From Rhodocyclales bacterium (GTDB taxonomy: Bacteria; Pseudomonadota; Gammaproteobacteria; Burkholderiales; Rhodocyclaceae), in NCBI GenBank assembly GCA_016235165.1, contig JACRLX010000016.1:1-64000 (forward strand): a stretch of DNA of 64,000 bases, written 5' to 3'. The notes under the pieces are model-generated. The model was not told the origin of the DNA. It saw nothing but the letters and a program-made list of their open reading frames with translations, and ran no database searches. Shown one piece after another: positions 18,231 through 25,987 of the stretch (its first letter is position 1; every line of letters begins with the position of its first letter). Both the position numbers and the translations under genes were made by a program.

Positions 18231-19096
18231 GTCGGCACCAGCCGCGACGCCGGCTCGCAGTGTCTTGTCTGATCATCAAAGAAGAAGTCGGGTTCGAACT
18301 CGCGCAGGAAGTGGGTCTTTTCCAGGCCGCCGAGGAACATGGCCTCGTCGACTTCCACCTGCCATTCCATCAGGGTGCGGATCGCGCGTTCGTGGGCGGG
18401 GGCGCTGCGCGCGGTGACCAGCGCGGTGCGGATTTTCATCGGGCAGCCGGCGCTGTCGGCGCGCAGCCGGTGCAGGGCTTCCAGCAGCGGCATGAATGGG
18501 CCGGGCGGCAGCGGGTGCAGGGCGCGGCTTTCCTCGTGGTCCTGGAAGGCGGCGAGGCCCTGTTCCTGGAACACGCGCTCGGCTTCGTCGGAAAACAGTA
18601 CGGCGTCGCCGTCGAAGGCGATGCGCACTTCCTGCGGGTGCTGCTCGGCCTCGCTCAGCGTCGTCGAATACACGCGTGCCGCCGGAAAGCCGCCTTCCAG
18701 CGCGGCGCGCACGTCGGCCTCGTTGGCCGAGAGGAAGAGGTTGGCGCCCAGCGGCTTGAGGTAGCGGAAGGGCGGGCGGCCGCGGGTGAACACGCCACGC
18801 TCCAGCTGCATGCCGGCGGCGGTGGCGGAGCGGAAGATGCGCAGGCCGGAAACCGGGTCGTTGCGCGAGAGGATCACCACGGCGACGCGCTGGCGTTCGA
18901 GTGTGTTGAAGGCCAGCAGCTTCTGCACTAGCGGAAAGGCGACGCCGGGCCGCGCCGGCTGGTCCATGCGCTCGAGTTGCAGGCGCATGTAGGCGGAATC
19001 GTCCTGGTCTTCGAAAACGCGGTTCTCCTCCTCAAAGTCGAACAGCGCGCGCGAGGAGAGCGCGACGACGAGCTGGCCTTCGAGGCTGGCGGGCAT
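18194..19096 (-). CDS. 5'-nucleotidase, cytosolic NT5C1-like family
   Basis: A 300-residue cytoplasmic nucleotidase of the bacterial branch related to animal NT5C1. Diagnostic stretches are LFDFEEENRVFE near the start, VVILSRNDP, FLSANEADVR, the haloacid-dehalogenase-type aspartate motif in FDGDAVLFSDE, and the closing TGHVVSGVANRG. It would dephosphorylate nucleoside monophosphates. Length is normal for the family and all recognisable blocks are intact. Its 3' end appears to serve as an integration site for the adjoining toxin-antitoxin and NACHT segments, and the coding sequence has been preserved. Confidence 0.85.
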   Translation of the reverse strand: MPASLEGQLVVALSSRALFDFEEENRVFEDQDDSAYMRLQLERMDQPARPGVAFPLVQKLLAFNTLERQRVAVVILSRNDPVSGLRIFRSATAAGMQLERGVFTRGRPPFRYLKPLGANLFLSANEADVRAALEGGFPAARVYSTTLSEAEQHPQEVRIAFDGDAVLFSDEAERVFQEQGLAAFQDHEESRALHPLPPGPFMPLLEALHRLRADSAGCPMKIRTALVTARSAPAHERAIRTLMEWQVEVDEAMFLGGLEKTHFLREFEPDFFFDDQTRHCEPASRLVPTGHVVSGVANRG

Positions 19097-19120
19097 CAGC
19101 GGCGCTCCGTGGCGTGCCAG

Positions 19121-19145
19121 TCGCCGTGTGGTGGGCGCCGACTTT
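19121..19145 (+). repeat. Copy of the 25-bp dispersed repeat
   Basis: In the 70-bp spacer between the nucleotidase gene and the PIN-associated antitoxin gene. TCGCCGTGT at the left and GCGCCGACTTT at the right are conserved; the middle GGTGG differs. Confidence 0.65.
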
Positions 19146-19166
19146 CCGGGGCTGGCGCGAATCGCA

Positions 19167-19406
19167 TCAGGGCTTCTCGTCGCCCGGGACCGGCTTGGCC
19201 TTCGGGCTCGCGGCGAGCCATTGATCGAAGGCGGCCAGATCGCCGCGGGCCTGCCGCTCGCGGAAATAGGTTTCGGTTTTCAAGGCGGACACCTTCTCGG
19301 CGATTGCCGTGACAAAAAACTGGTTCATCGACACGTGCTCTTCCTCGGCCACTTGGCGGGCGTAGGAGAACAGGGACTCGGGAACACGCAGGGCATAGTT
19401 GGCCAT
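19167..19406 (-). CDS. Antitoxin, ribbon-helix-helix/HicB-like, paired with a PIN toxin
   Basis: A 79-residue protein whose first half (YALRVPESLFSYARQVAEEEHVSMNQFFVTAIAEKV) is a ribbon-helix-helix-type DNA-binding unit like those of CopG or the HicB C-terminus. The second half is a hydrophilic tail. Its ATG shares one base with the stop of the upstream PIN-domain gene. The order toxin-then-antitoxin is known for this PIN subgroup. A longer reading to 19613 is a shadow of the toxin gene. Confidence 0.78.
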   Translation of the reverse strand: MANYALRVPESLFSYARQVAEEEHVSMNQFFVTAIAEKVSALKTETYFRERQARGDLAAFDQWLAASPKAKPVPGDEKP

Positions 19407-19843
19407 CAGGTTTTCTCCTCTTGCAGGAATTGCAGAAACGCACCAGGTGTCAATACGGGCAGGCGAAAGTTCGCGGCGGCAGTAAAGTCGCCGCTGTTCA
19501 ATGTAACCAAGGCGGCGGCGCGTCCATTCAAAGCCGTTTCCAGCACCATCTCGTCCGCAGGGTCGCGCAGTTGCGGTCGCCAAAGGTAATGCAGATGCAC
19601 CGGCTCGATGCATAGGCTGAAGGCATCGAGGAAGGAATCCGTCATTGCCACGCTGCGCCCGCTGGCTTCGAGTTGTTCCGGTCGCTTGAGCACCGCTTCG
19701 TATTCGAGCATCAATGGAACGGACACAAGCGCCTTGTAGCGGCCGTGTCTCAATGCATGCAATAGCGCGAACGAAGCGCCAAGTCGGCTGCGTGACGCAG
19801 CCACCAGCACATTCGTATCGAGAACCGCATGCGGAATAGTCAT
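19406..19843 (-). CDS. PIN-domain toxin (PIN family, COG1569-like)
   Basis: A 145-residue PIN-domain nuclease: HAVLDTNVLVAA holds the first aspartate, LMLEYEAVLKRPE the conserved glutamate, LRDPADEMVLETAL the D-x-x-D acidic pair, and LVTLNSGDF the final segment. The start MTIPHAV at 19843 is preferred to 19900, which has no support. It is followed at once by its putative antitoxin. The pair is unrelated in sequence to the VapBC pair at 16.6-17.2 kb, so three toxin-antitoxin modules sit within 3.3 kb. Confidence 0.82.
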   Translation of the reverse strand: MTIPHAVLDTNVLVAASRSRLGASFALLHALRHGRYKALVSVPLMLEYEAVLKRPEQLEASGRSVAMTDSFLDAFSLCIEPVHLHYLWRPQLRDPADEMVLETALNGRAAALVTLNSGDFTAAANFRLPVLTPGAFLQFLQEEKT

Positions 19844-20021
19844 ATTGCCGATGATATTACATGAATGGGGGATGTCAAGGGCGGAAAGGCTTCCCGCCAC
19901 GTTGCGTCATCGAAGCCTGCATAGCCTGCTGTTCTCCGCCCGGATGCGCCGGGGTCGAATTGCGCGTGCAGTCGAAAAGTCGCAACATGAACCTCGATCA
20001 CCCCGCTATGGAGACTTTGAC

Positions 20022-20849
20022 ATGTCACATTCCCCAGAGAGCCGTTCTCCACGCCTCGGTTGCTGTGCGGTCTTGTTCATGGCCGCCGTGGTGCTTACCG
20101 CCTGCACCGCCGTACCGCCAGCGCCGACTCTTGCCGTCGCGCAACTCGCGCCCAAGGGCACGCTGCGCGCAGCGATCAACTATGGCAACCCGCTGCTGGC
20201 CACGCGCGGGGCAGATGGGGAGCCGCGGGGCGTTTCGGTGGATCTGGCGCGCGAGCTGGCGCGGCGCCTCGACGTGCCGCTGGAACCGGTGATCTATTCG
20301 GCGGCGGGCAAGGCGGTGCAGGGCGTCAAGGCCGGCGAGTGGGACGTGGGCTTTTTCGCCATCGACCCGGTGCGCGCGGTGGATACCGATTTCACCGCCC
20401 CTTACCTGATCATCGAGGGTGCGTATCTTGTTCCGGCGGGCTCGCCGATTCATCGCAACGAAGATGTGGATCGCGCGGGCGTGCGCGTGGCGGCGGCGAA
20501 AGGCAGCGCCTACGACCTGCATCTCACGCGATCACTGAAGCAGGCCACGCTGGTCCATGCGCCGACTTCGCAGGCCGTGGCCGATACCATGGTGGCGCAG
20601 GGGCTGGAGGTCGCTGCGGGCGTGAGGCAGCAGATGCAGGCCGATGCCAGACGCCTGCCGGGACTGCGCCTGCTCGACGGGCGCTTCATGGAAATCCGCC
20701 AGGCCATGGCGCTGCCCAAGGGGCGTGCGGATGGAGCGGCCTACCTGCGGAATTTCGTCGAGGAGATGAAGGCCTCGGGCTTCATCGCCGAGTCGCTGCG
20801 CCGGCACGGCGTCGAGGGGGTCGTAGTTCCCATCCCGGCCGGCCAATGA
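20022..20849 (+). CDS. Lipoprotein with a periplasmic amino-acid-type solute-binding domain
   Basis: A 275-residue family-3 solute-binding protein. The signal peptide ends in the lipobox LTAC (Cys about residue 28), so it should be lipid-anchored. The mature domain opens with APKGTLRAAINYGNPLLA and contains GVSVDLARELARRLDVPL, EWDVGFFAIDP and FTAPYLIIEGAYLV, all standard for amino-acid-binding proteins. No permease or ATPase gene is nearby, so it may work with a distant transporter or as a sensor. Start chosen from the GGAG site and the signal peptide; the longer reading from 19845 lacks both. Confidence 0.82.
   Translation: MSHSPESRSPRLGCCAVLFMAAVVLTACTAVPPAPTLAVAQLAPKGTLRAAINYGNPLLATRGADGEPRGVSVDLARELARRLDVPLEPVIYSAAGKAVQGVKAGEWDVGFFAIDPVRAVDTDFTAPYLIIEGAYLVPAGSPIHRNEDVDRAGVRVAAAKGSAYDLHLTRSLKQATLVHAPTSQAVADTMVAQGLEVAAGVRQQMQADARRLPGLRLLDGRFMEIRQAMALPKGRADGAAYLRNFVEEMKASGFIAESLRRHGVEGVVVPIPAGQ
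20107..20131 (+). repeat. Copy of the 25-bp dispersed repeat inside a CDS
   Basis: Encodes residues just after the lipobox of the solute-binding lipoprotein. GCCGTACCGCCAGCGCCGACT is identical to the consensus and to the copy at 12576-12600. Confidence 0.75.
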
Positions 20850-20856
20850 AAAGGCC

Positions 20857-20874
20857 GGCGCGGTTTCCCGCGCC
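20857..20874 (-). terminator. Hairpin between convergent genes
   Basis: GGCGCGG and CCGCGCC arms with a TTTC loop. On the minus strand the stem is followed by CCTTTTC, giving a weak U-tract for the metallo-hydrolase gene, whose stop is 24 bp away. It may serve both convergent genes. Confidence 0.5.
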
Positions 20875-20897
20875 GCCCCGTCAATGCCCTTGGCCGT

Positions 20898-21860
20898 TCA
20901 GCAGCCGCCAACGCACTTGCCCTCGGCATTGAATTCCATGGTCTTGCCCGACAGCGGCACATGCACCGGCACCTTGCTGGCCTTGATGAAGGTTTCGGTG
21001 CGCGAACCGGCGCGCACCTTGCCGCCGACGGTGCCGACTTCATTGGCATGCGAGGCGATCACGGCATTCGGCTTGACCAGGTCGTTGATCACGTAGGCCG
21101 CCTCGGTCGGGCCGGTGGTGAAGGTGTCGCCGATGTTCATCACCGCCAGCTTGGCGTTGTAGTGGCCGCGCACCACCTTGTCCTGGTCGCCGGTGATGCC
21201 GGTGTCGCCGGAAAGGTAGGCCACCAGGCCGTTGCTGAACTTGAGCACGTAGCCCGTGGCCTCGCCGACATAGGCGCCGATGCCGGCGTCCTTGAGGTAC
21301 TGGCCGAGCACGCCGCCGATCAGGTCGGGGTCGATCGAATTGCTGTGGATCGCGGTGACGGTGGAGATGCCGACGCCGCCGACCTTCTGCGTGGCGCCGT
21401 AGCGGGCGAGGATGGAATTCTTCGGGTCGCCGCCAGCGGCTTTCATCTTGTTGCCGAAGAAGGCGGGCATTTCGCTGCCGGTGACCATCCTGGCGCCCTT
21501 GGCGACGGCGATATTCACGGCGTTGGTGTGGGGCGCGGCGGAGACCGAGATGTCGGGCTTGTCGCAGGCCCCGGAATTCGGCGCGGCATTGTGCTTGTCG
21601 CCGATGTGGTCGCCGTGCATGTGGGTGATCAGCACGACGTCGATCTTGCCCAGGCGCGGGTCGGCGGCGCCGGCCACGGTACGGCCCGGATCGTAGAGCA
21701 CGCGCGTGCCGCCCGGGTCTTCGAAGATCATGGCGCGGTCGAGCGGGCAGAATTCACCGTCGATGCCACCGAGCGGGGTGACCTTGACGTTTTGCGCCAG
21801 CGCGGGTTGCACCAGCAACGCGCCGCAGGCGAGCGTGCCCAGCAGGGATGTCAGTTTCAT
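20898..21860 (-). CDS. Exported metallo-beta-lactamase-fold hydrolase
   Basis: A 320-residue protein with a signal peptide (MKLTSLLGTLACGALLVQPALA) and a metallo-beta-lactamase fold of the UlaG/L-ascorbate-lactonase-like group. The zinc motif THMHGDHIGD is followed later by an SGDTG aspartate and an ASHANEVG histidine, so the metal site looks complete. It acts outside the cytoplasm, and the substrate is unknown. The start at 21860 is supported by the signal peptide and a GAGAG site; 21929 is rejected. It lies 72 bp downstream of the WYL regulator on the same strand and could be its target. Confidence 0.82.
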   Translation of the reverse strand: MKLTSLLGTLACGALLVQPALAQNVKVTPLGGIDGEFCPLDRAMIFEDPGGTRVLYDPGRTVAGAADPRLGKIDVVLITHMHGDHIGDKHNAAPNSGACDKPDISVSAAPHTNAVNIAVAKGARMVTGSEMPAFFGNKMKAAGGDPKNSILARYGATQKVGGVGISTVTAIHSNSIDPDLIGGVLGQYLKDAGIGAYVGEATGYVLKFSNGLVAYLSGDTGITGDQDKVVRGHYNAKLAVMNIGDTFTTGPTEAAYVINDLVKPNAVIASHANEVGTVGGKVRAGSRTETFIKASKVPVHVPLSGKTMEFNAEGKCVGGC

Positions 21861-21932
21861 GGTTCTCTCCGTTGTCGAACTGCGTTGTTGTGGTTTGGAC
21901 TGCGGCGCCACGCTACCACGAAGCGGCAAGGA

Positions 21933-22922
21933 CTATTTGCGCGGCGCGGCATACAGCCGCGTCAGCCGTGCCGCTTCCTCGGCGACGCGGCGCCGCAGGT
22001 CGGGCGGCGCCAGTACTTCGACGTCGGCGCCGAACTTGAGGATGTCCATGATCAGCTCGCGGTGGTCGGCGTAGGGGAATTCCAGCCGCCAGGAACCGTC
22101 GGCCTCGAAGCTGCCTTTCTGTTTCGGGTGCCAGGTTTCCTGCGCCACCCAGCGCGCGCGCTCAGGCGTGAAGCGCAGCACGGCATGCTGTAGCCTGCGC
22201 CCGGAGAAGATGCCATAGCCGGGGCCGAGCACTTCGTCCATGCTGCGGTGGGAGACTTCGCGTGCCTTCTTCTCGATGACCTCGGCGGCACGGATCGAGT
22301 CGATGGCGAAGTTGCGGATGTCATTGCGCAGGTGGCACCAGGCGTCGAGGTACCAGTTGCCGCGGTAATACACCAGGCGTTGCGGCGAGACTTCGCGCTC
22401 GGTGGTCTCGCCGCTGCTGCGGGCGAAGTAGGTGATGGCCAGGCGCTTGCGCCGCAAGAGCGCGGAGCCGACCTTTTCGAAGTGGGCGAGCTTCATCTCC
22501 CGCTTGCCGAGGCCGACGATCAGCACCCGGCGGCGGATTTCCTCGGCGGTGTTTTCGGCGCTGCCGAGCAGGCTGTTGAGCCGCGCAATCAGCGGCTGGA
22601 TGTGGGGCGTCAACATGCCGCCGGGGTCGAGGTCGGTGAGCAGGTGCTGCATGGTCAGCAGGGCGTGCACTTCGCTGGCGTTGAACCAGAGGCCGGGCAG
22701 TTCGTACTGCGCGCCGACCTCGGCATGCGGCGTGTCGAAGCGGTAGCCACCAGCATCGCGGTCCCAGACGATGGGCGCATTGAGCCGGTTGCGCATGTAT
22801 TCGAGGTCGCGCTTGAGCGTGGCGCGCGAGACTTCCAATGCGTCGAGCAGTTCGGCGAAGGTCACCTGCTTGCGGTCGTGGATCAGCTGGTCGATCTTGT
22901 AGAAGCGCTCAGTACGATCCAT
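21933..22922 (-). CDS. WYL-domain transcriptional regulator
   Basis: A 329-residue regulator. Residues 1-70 are a DeoR-like winged helix (FAELLDALEVSRATLKRDLEYM). The WYL domain near residues 140-230 shows the YYRGNWYLDAWCH core, and a WCX-type C-terminal domain follows (LRFTPERARWVAQETWHP). WYL proteins bind nucleic acids or nucleotides and often control stress or defence genes. It overlaps rsgA by 14 nt, so it is co-transcribed with it, and precedes the metallo-hydrolase gene. Confidence 0.88.
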   Translation of the reverse strand: MDRTERFYKIDQLIHDRKQVTFAELLDALEVSRATLKRDLEYMRNRLNAPIVWDRDAGGYRFDTPHAEVGAQYELPGLWFNASEVHALLTMQHLLTDLDPGGMLTPHIQPLIARLNSLLGSAENTAEEIRRRVLIVGLGKREMKLAHFEKVGSALLRRKRLAITYFARSSGETTEREVSPQRLVYYRGNWYLDAWCHLRNDIRNFAIDSIRAAEVIEKKAREVSHRSMDEVLGPGYGIFSGRRLQHAVLRFTPERARWVAQETWHPKQKGSFEADGSWRLEFPYADHRELIMDILKFGADVEVLAPPDLRRRVAEEAARLTRLYAAPRK

Positions 22923-23787
22923 GGCGGTTTTCGGAGATGAACTGGTGAAAGTGGTCGAGCCTGCGGCTATGGATTATGCCTTCCGCAAGCGCCTGCTTGA
23001 TCGCGCAGCCCGGCTCGGCCTCGTGGCGGCAATCGCGGAAGCGGCACTGGCCGAGGAAAGGGCGGAACTCGGCAAAGCCGAACTCGATTTCCTGCGGTGT
23101 CAGATGTTTCAGGCCGAATTCCTGCAGGCCAGGGCTGTCGATCAGCGTGGCGCCTGGGCAGGTGGCAGCAGGGAGGCGGTAGCGGCGGGCGTGGGTGGTG
23201 GTGTGCTTGCCCGAATCCAGCGCGGTGGACAGCTCGCGGGTGGCCGCGGCGGCACCCGGTACCAGGGCATTCGTCAGCGTTGATTTGCCCATGCCGCTTT
23301 GCCCCACCAGCACCGAGCTTTCGCCGGCCAGCAGCGGCAGCAGGGGCGAGGCATCCTGTTTGGCCGACAGCTCCACGACCTGGCAGCCCAGCGCAAGGTA
23401 GGGTGCCAGCAGGGCCCGGGCGGCGGGCAGGGCGGATACCAGATCGCACTTGTTGAGCACGATGATGCTGCGCAGGCCCTGCTGCTCGGCGGCGACCAGG
23501 GCGCGCGACAGCAGCATGTCGGAGAACGAGGGATCGGTGGCGACCACCAGCAACAGTTGCGTGGCATTGGCGGCGATCAGCTTTTGCCGGTAGGCATCGC
23601 TGCGGTAGAGCAGGCTGCGGCGCTCGCCATGGGCCATGATCTGGCCGTCGGGACTCAACTGGACCTCGTCGCCGACGGCCAACAGGCTCTTTTTGCCGCG
23701 CGGGTAGCCGGTGGCGATGCGGCCGTCGGCGAGTTCGATTTCGTAGTGCCGGCCGAAGGCGGCGACGATGGTGCCGGCAGCGTTCAA
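22909..23787 (-). CDS. rsgA: Ribosome small-subunit-dependent GTPase A
   Basis: A 292-residue circularly permuted GTPase that helps mature the 30S subunit. An N-terminal OB fold is followed by the permuted GTPase motifs in the order G4 NKCD, G1 GQSGMGKST and G3 DSPGLQEFG. The C-terminal zinc finger has CRFRDCRHEAEPGC with the closing cysteine. The start is TTG at 23787, just 6 bp after the pterin dehydratase stop; no better start exists. Length is typical. Confidence 0.94.
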   Translation of the reverse strand: MNAAGTIVAAFGRHYEIELADGRIATGYPRGKKSLLAVGDEVQLSPDGQIMAHGERRSLLYRSDAYRQKLIAANATQLLLVVATDPSFSDMLLSRALVAAEQQGLRSIIVLNKCDLVSALPAARALLAPYLALGCQVVELSAKQDASPLLPLLAGESSVLVGQSGMGKSTLTNALVPGAAAATRELSTALDSGKHTTTHARRYRLPAATCPGATLIDSPGLQEFGLKHLTPQEIEFGFAEFRPFLGQCRFRDCRHEAEPGCAIKQALAEGIIHSRRLDHFHQFISENRHGSY

Positions 23788-23793
23788 CGGGAT

Positions 23794-24132
23794 TTACAGG
23801 CCGAACAGGGCATCGATTTTCGCCGCGCAGATGAAATCGTTTTCCGACAGGCCGCCGATGGCATGGGTGGTGTATCTGACGGTGCACTGGCCCCAGCCCA
23901 CGGCGAGATCGGGATGGTGGTCTTCTCGGTGCGAGATCCAGGCCGTGGCATTCACGAAGGCCATGGTCTCGTGATAGTTCTTGAAGCTGTAGGTCTTGCC
24001 GATGCTATTGCCCTGGCGCGTCCAGCCGTCGAGGGTGGCCAGCAGCTTCTCCGCTTCGGCGTCGGAGAGCGGCGGTACGCCGCCTTCGCAGGGTTTGCAT
24101 TTGCCTTTGGCGAGATCGCAGACGGTGTTCAT
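23794..24132 (-). CDS. phhB: Pterin-4-alpha-carbinolamine dehydratase
   Basis: A 112-residue enzyme that dehydrates 4a-hydroxytetrahydropterin, recycling the pterin cofactor of phenylalanine hydroxylase. The catalytic signature HREDHHPDLAV is intact and YSFKNYHETMAFVNATAW precedes it. An N-terminal cysteine cluster (CDLAKGKCKPC) of about 20 residues is extra compared with the shortest homologues and could bind metal. No phenylalanine hydroxylase gene is in the window. It precedes rsgA on the same strand. Confidence 0.9.
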   Translation of the reverse strand: MNTVCDLAKGKCKPCEGGVPPLSDAEAEKLLATLDGWTRQGNSIGKTYSFKNYHETMAFVNATAWISHREDHHPDLAVGWGQCTVRYTTHAIGGLSENDFICAAKIDALFGL

Positions 24133-24141
24133 GTTTTTTCC

Positions 24142-25386
24142 TTATGCGTTGTGCAGCCGCGCGATGCGCTGGCTGGCAGGGGGATGGGAATCGTGGAACA
24201 GCGAATGCAGCGGGTCGGGCGTCAGCGTCGCCGCGTTGTCGCGGTAGAGCTTGACCAGCGCGGCGATCAGGTCGGCGGCGGCGGTCTGCTGCGCGGCGTA
24301 GGCGTCGGCTTCGTACTCGTGCCGGCGCGACAGGGCCGAGGTCAGCGGCGCCAGCGGAAAGAGGAAGACTGGCAGCACCATCGAGAACAGCATCAGGCCC
24401 ATTGCCGTGCTGCCAGCGCCGACTCCCAGGCCGGCGAAGAACCAGGGTCGGTCGATCAACTGGCCGAGCAGCCAGAGGAAGGCGAGGCTCATCACACCCA
24501 TCAGCGCGATGCGCTTGACCACGTGCTTGTGGCGGAAATGGCCGAGTTCGTGGGCCAGCACGGCCTCGATTTCCTGCGGGGCTAGCTTTTCCAGCAGCGT
24601 GTCGAAGAAGACGATGCGCTTGGCCTGGCCGAAGCCGGTGAAATAGGCATTGCCGTGGGCCGAGCGCTTCGAGCCGTCCATGACGAACAGGCCGGAAGAG
24701 GCGAAGCCGCAGCGCTCCAGCAGGGCCTCGATGCGCCGCTTGAGCGCGGCGTCTTCCAGCGGGGTGAATTTGTTGAACAGCGGCGCGATGACAGTGGGGT
24801 AGAGAAAGAGCAGCAGCAGGTTGGTCGCCAGCCACAGCAGCCAGACATACAGCCACCAGTTGCGGCCCATGGCTTCCATCAGCCAGAGCACGGCATACAG
24901 CAGCGGGCCGCCGATGACGACGGCGAGTGCTGCGCCCTTGGCGAGATCCGCCAGCCACAGCGTCCAGGTCAGCTTGTTGAAGCCGAAGCGCTCCTCAATG
25001 ACGAAGCTGCGGTAGAGGCTGGTCGGCAGGCCGATGACGAAGCCGATCGCGCCGACCGCGGCGAACAGCGCCAGGCCTTGCACATGGCCGGCACCGAAGA
25101 CCTCGCGCAGGCCGCCGTCGACCAGCGCCAGCACGCCGCCGAGGGTGAACAGCAGCAGCACCAGCGCGTCCACCAGGGTTTCGACGAAGCCGAGGCGCAC
25201 CTTGGCGGCGGTGTAATCGGCGGCCTTGCGATGATCGGCCAGCTCGATGCGACCGAAGAAATCGGCCGGCACCTGGTCGCGGTGGGCGCGGACATGGCGC
25301 AGGTGGCGCTGGTCCAGCCACAGGCGCAGGCCGGTGGACAGCAGCAGCGCGGCAACGAAAATCAGGGTGAAGGTTTGCGGGCTCAT
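24142..25386 (-). CDS. M48 family metalloprotease, Ste24/CAAX-protease type
   Basis: A 414-residue integral membrane zinc protease. About seven hydrophobic segments surround the active site [10 protein letters not shown] (HExxH); the third ligand is expected in [11 protein letters not shown]. Characteristic Ste24 sequences include [18 protein letters not shown] and [13 protein letters not shown]. In bacteria this family acts in membrane protein quality control. It ends 9 bp before phhB and so heads the M48-phhB-rsgA-WYL run, divergent from orn. Confidence 0.92.
   Translation of the reverse strand: MSPQTFTLIFVAALLLSTGLRLWLDQRHLRHVRAHRDQVPADFFGRIELADHRKAADYTAAKVRLGFVETLVDALVLLLFTLGGVLALVDGGLREVFGAGHVQGLALFAAVGAIGFVIGLPTSLYRSFVIEERFGFNKLTWTLWLADLAKGAALAVVIGGPLLYAVLWLMEAMGRNWWLYVWLLWLATNLLLLFLYPTVIAPLFNKFTPLEDAALKRRIEALLERCGFASSGLFVMDGSKRSAHGNAYFTGFGQAKRIVFFDTLLEKLAPQEIEAVLAHELGHFRHKHVVKRIALMGVMSLAFLWLLGQLIDRPWFFAGLGVGAGSTAMGLMLFSMVLPVFLFPLAPLTSALSRRHEYEADAYAAQQTAAADLIAALVKLYRDNAATLTPDPLHSLFHDSHPPASQRIARLHNA
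24402..24426 (+). repeat. Copy of the 25-bp dispersed repeat inside a CDS
   Basis: Antisense within the M48 protease gene. TGCCGTGCTGCCAGCGCCGACTCC keeps the GCCAGCGCCGACT block. Confidence 0.6.
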
Positions 25387-25441
25387 GGGCAGGGATCGCT
25401 GTGCGAAAATGCCGCGATCAAGGCACGGTCTGCGGAAAATT

Positions 25442-25987
25442 ATGGCACAGGATCAAAACGCGCTTGTCTGGCTGGACATGGAAATGACCGGCCTCGACCC
25501 GGTCAACGACCGCATCATCGAGCTCGCCCTGGTGGTGACCAACAACAACCTCGGGGTAATTGCCGAGGCGCCGACCTGGGTGGTGCACCAGCCCGCCGAG
25601 GTCCTCGATCGCATGGATGAATGGAACCGCAATACCCACGGCAAGTCCGGGCTGATCCAGCGTGTCAGGGATTCGATCCTGACCGAGGCGATGGTGGAGG
25701 AACAGGCGCTCGACTTCATGCGCCGCCACGTGCCGAAGGGGGCTGCGCCGATGTGCGGCAACTCGATTTGCCAGGACCGGCGTTTCATGGCGCGCTACAT
25801 GCCGAAGCTGGAAGCCTGGTTCCACTACCGCAACCTGGATGTGTCCACGCTCAAGGAACTGTGCAAGCGCTGGAAGCCCGAGGTGGCGAAGGGGCTGAAG
25901 AAGCAGGGCAAGCACGAGGCCATGGCCGACATCCTGGAATCGATCGAAGAGCTCAAGTACTACCGCGAGCACTTCATCCGGGTGTAA
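25442..25987 (+). CDS. orn: Oligoribonuclease
   Basis: A 181-residue DEDDh 3'-5' exonuclease that degrades di- and short oligoribonucleotides and ends c-di-GMP breakdown. The acidic residues lie in [11 protein letters not shown], in NSICQDRRF, and in the [12 protein letters not shown] end with its histidine. The start at 25442 (MAQDQN) is chosen over an upstream in-frame one because homologues begin here. It is divergent from the M48 gene with about 55 bp between. Confidence 0.96.
   Translation: MAQDQNALVWLDMEMTGLDPVNDRIIELALVVTNNNLGVIAEAPTWVVHQPAEVLDRMDEWNRNTHGKSGLIQRVRDSILTEAMVEEQALDFMRRHVPKGAAPMCGNSICQDRRFMARYMPKLEAWFHYRNLDVSTLKELCKRWKPEVAKGLKKQGKHEAMADILESIEELKYYREHFIRV

Noticed and set aside
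21026-21050. Possible further copy of the dispersed repeat in the metallo-hydrolase gene
   Set aside because: Only GTGCCGACTTC matches; the core G-C-G-C-C is broken and the flanks do not fit.
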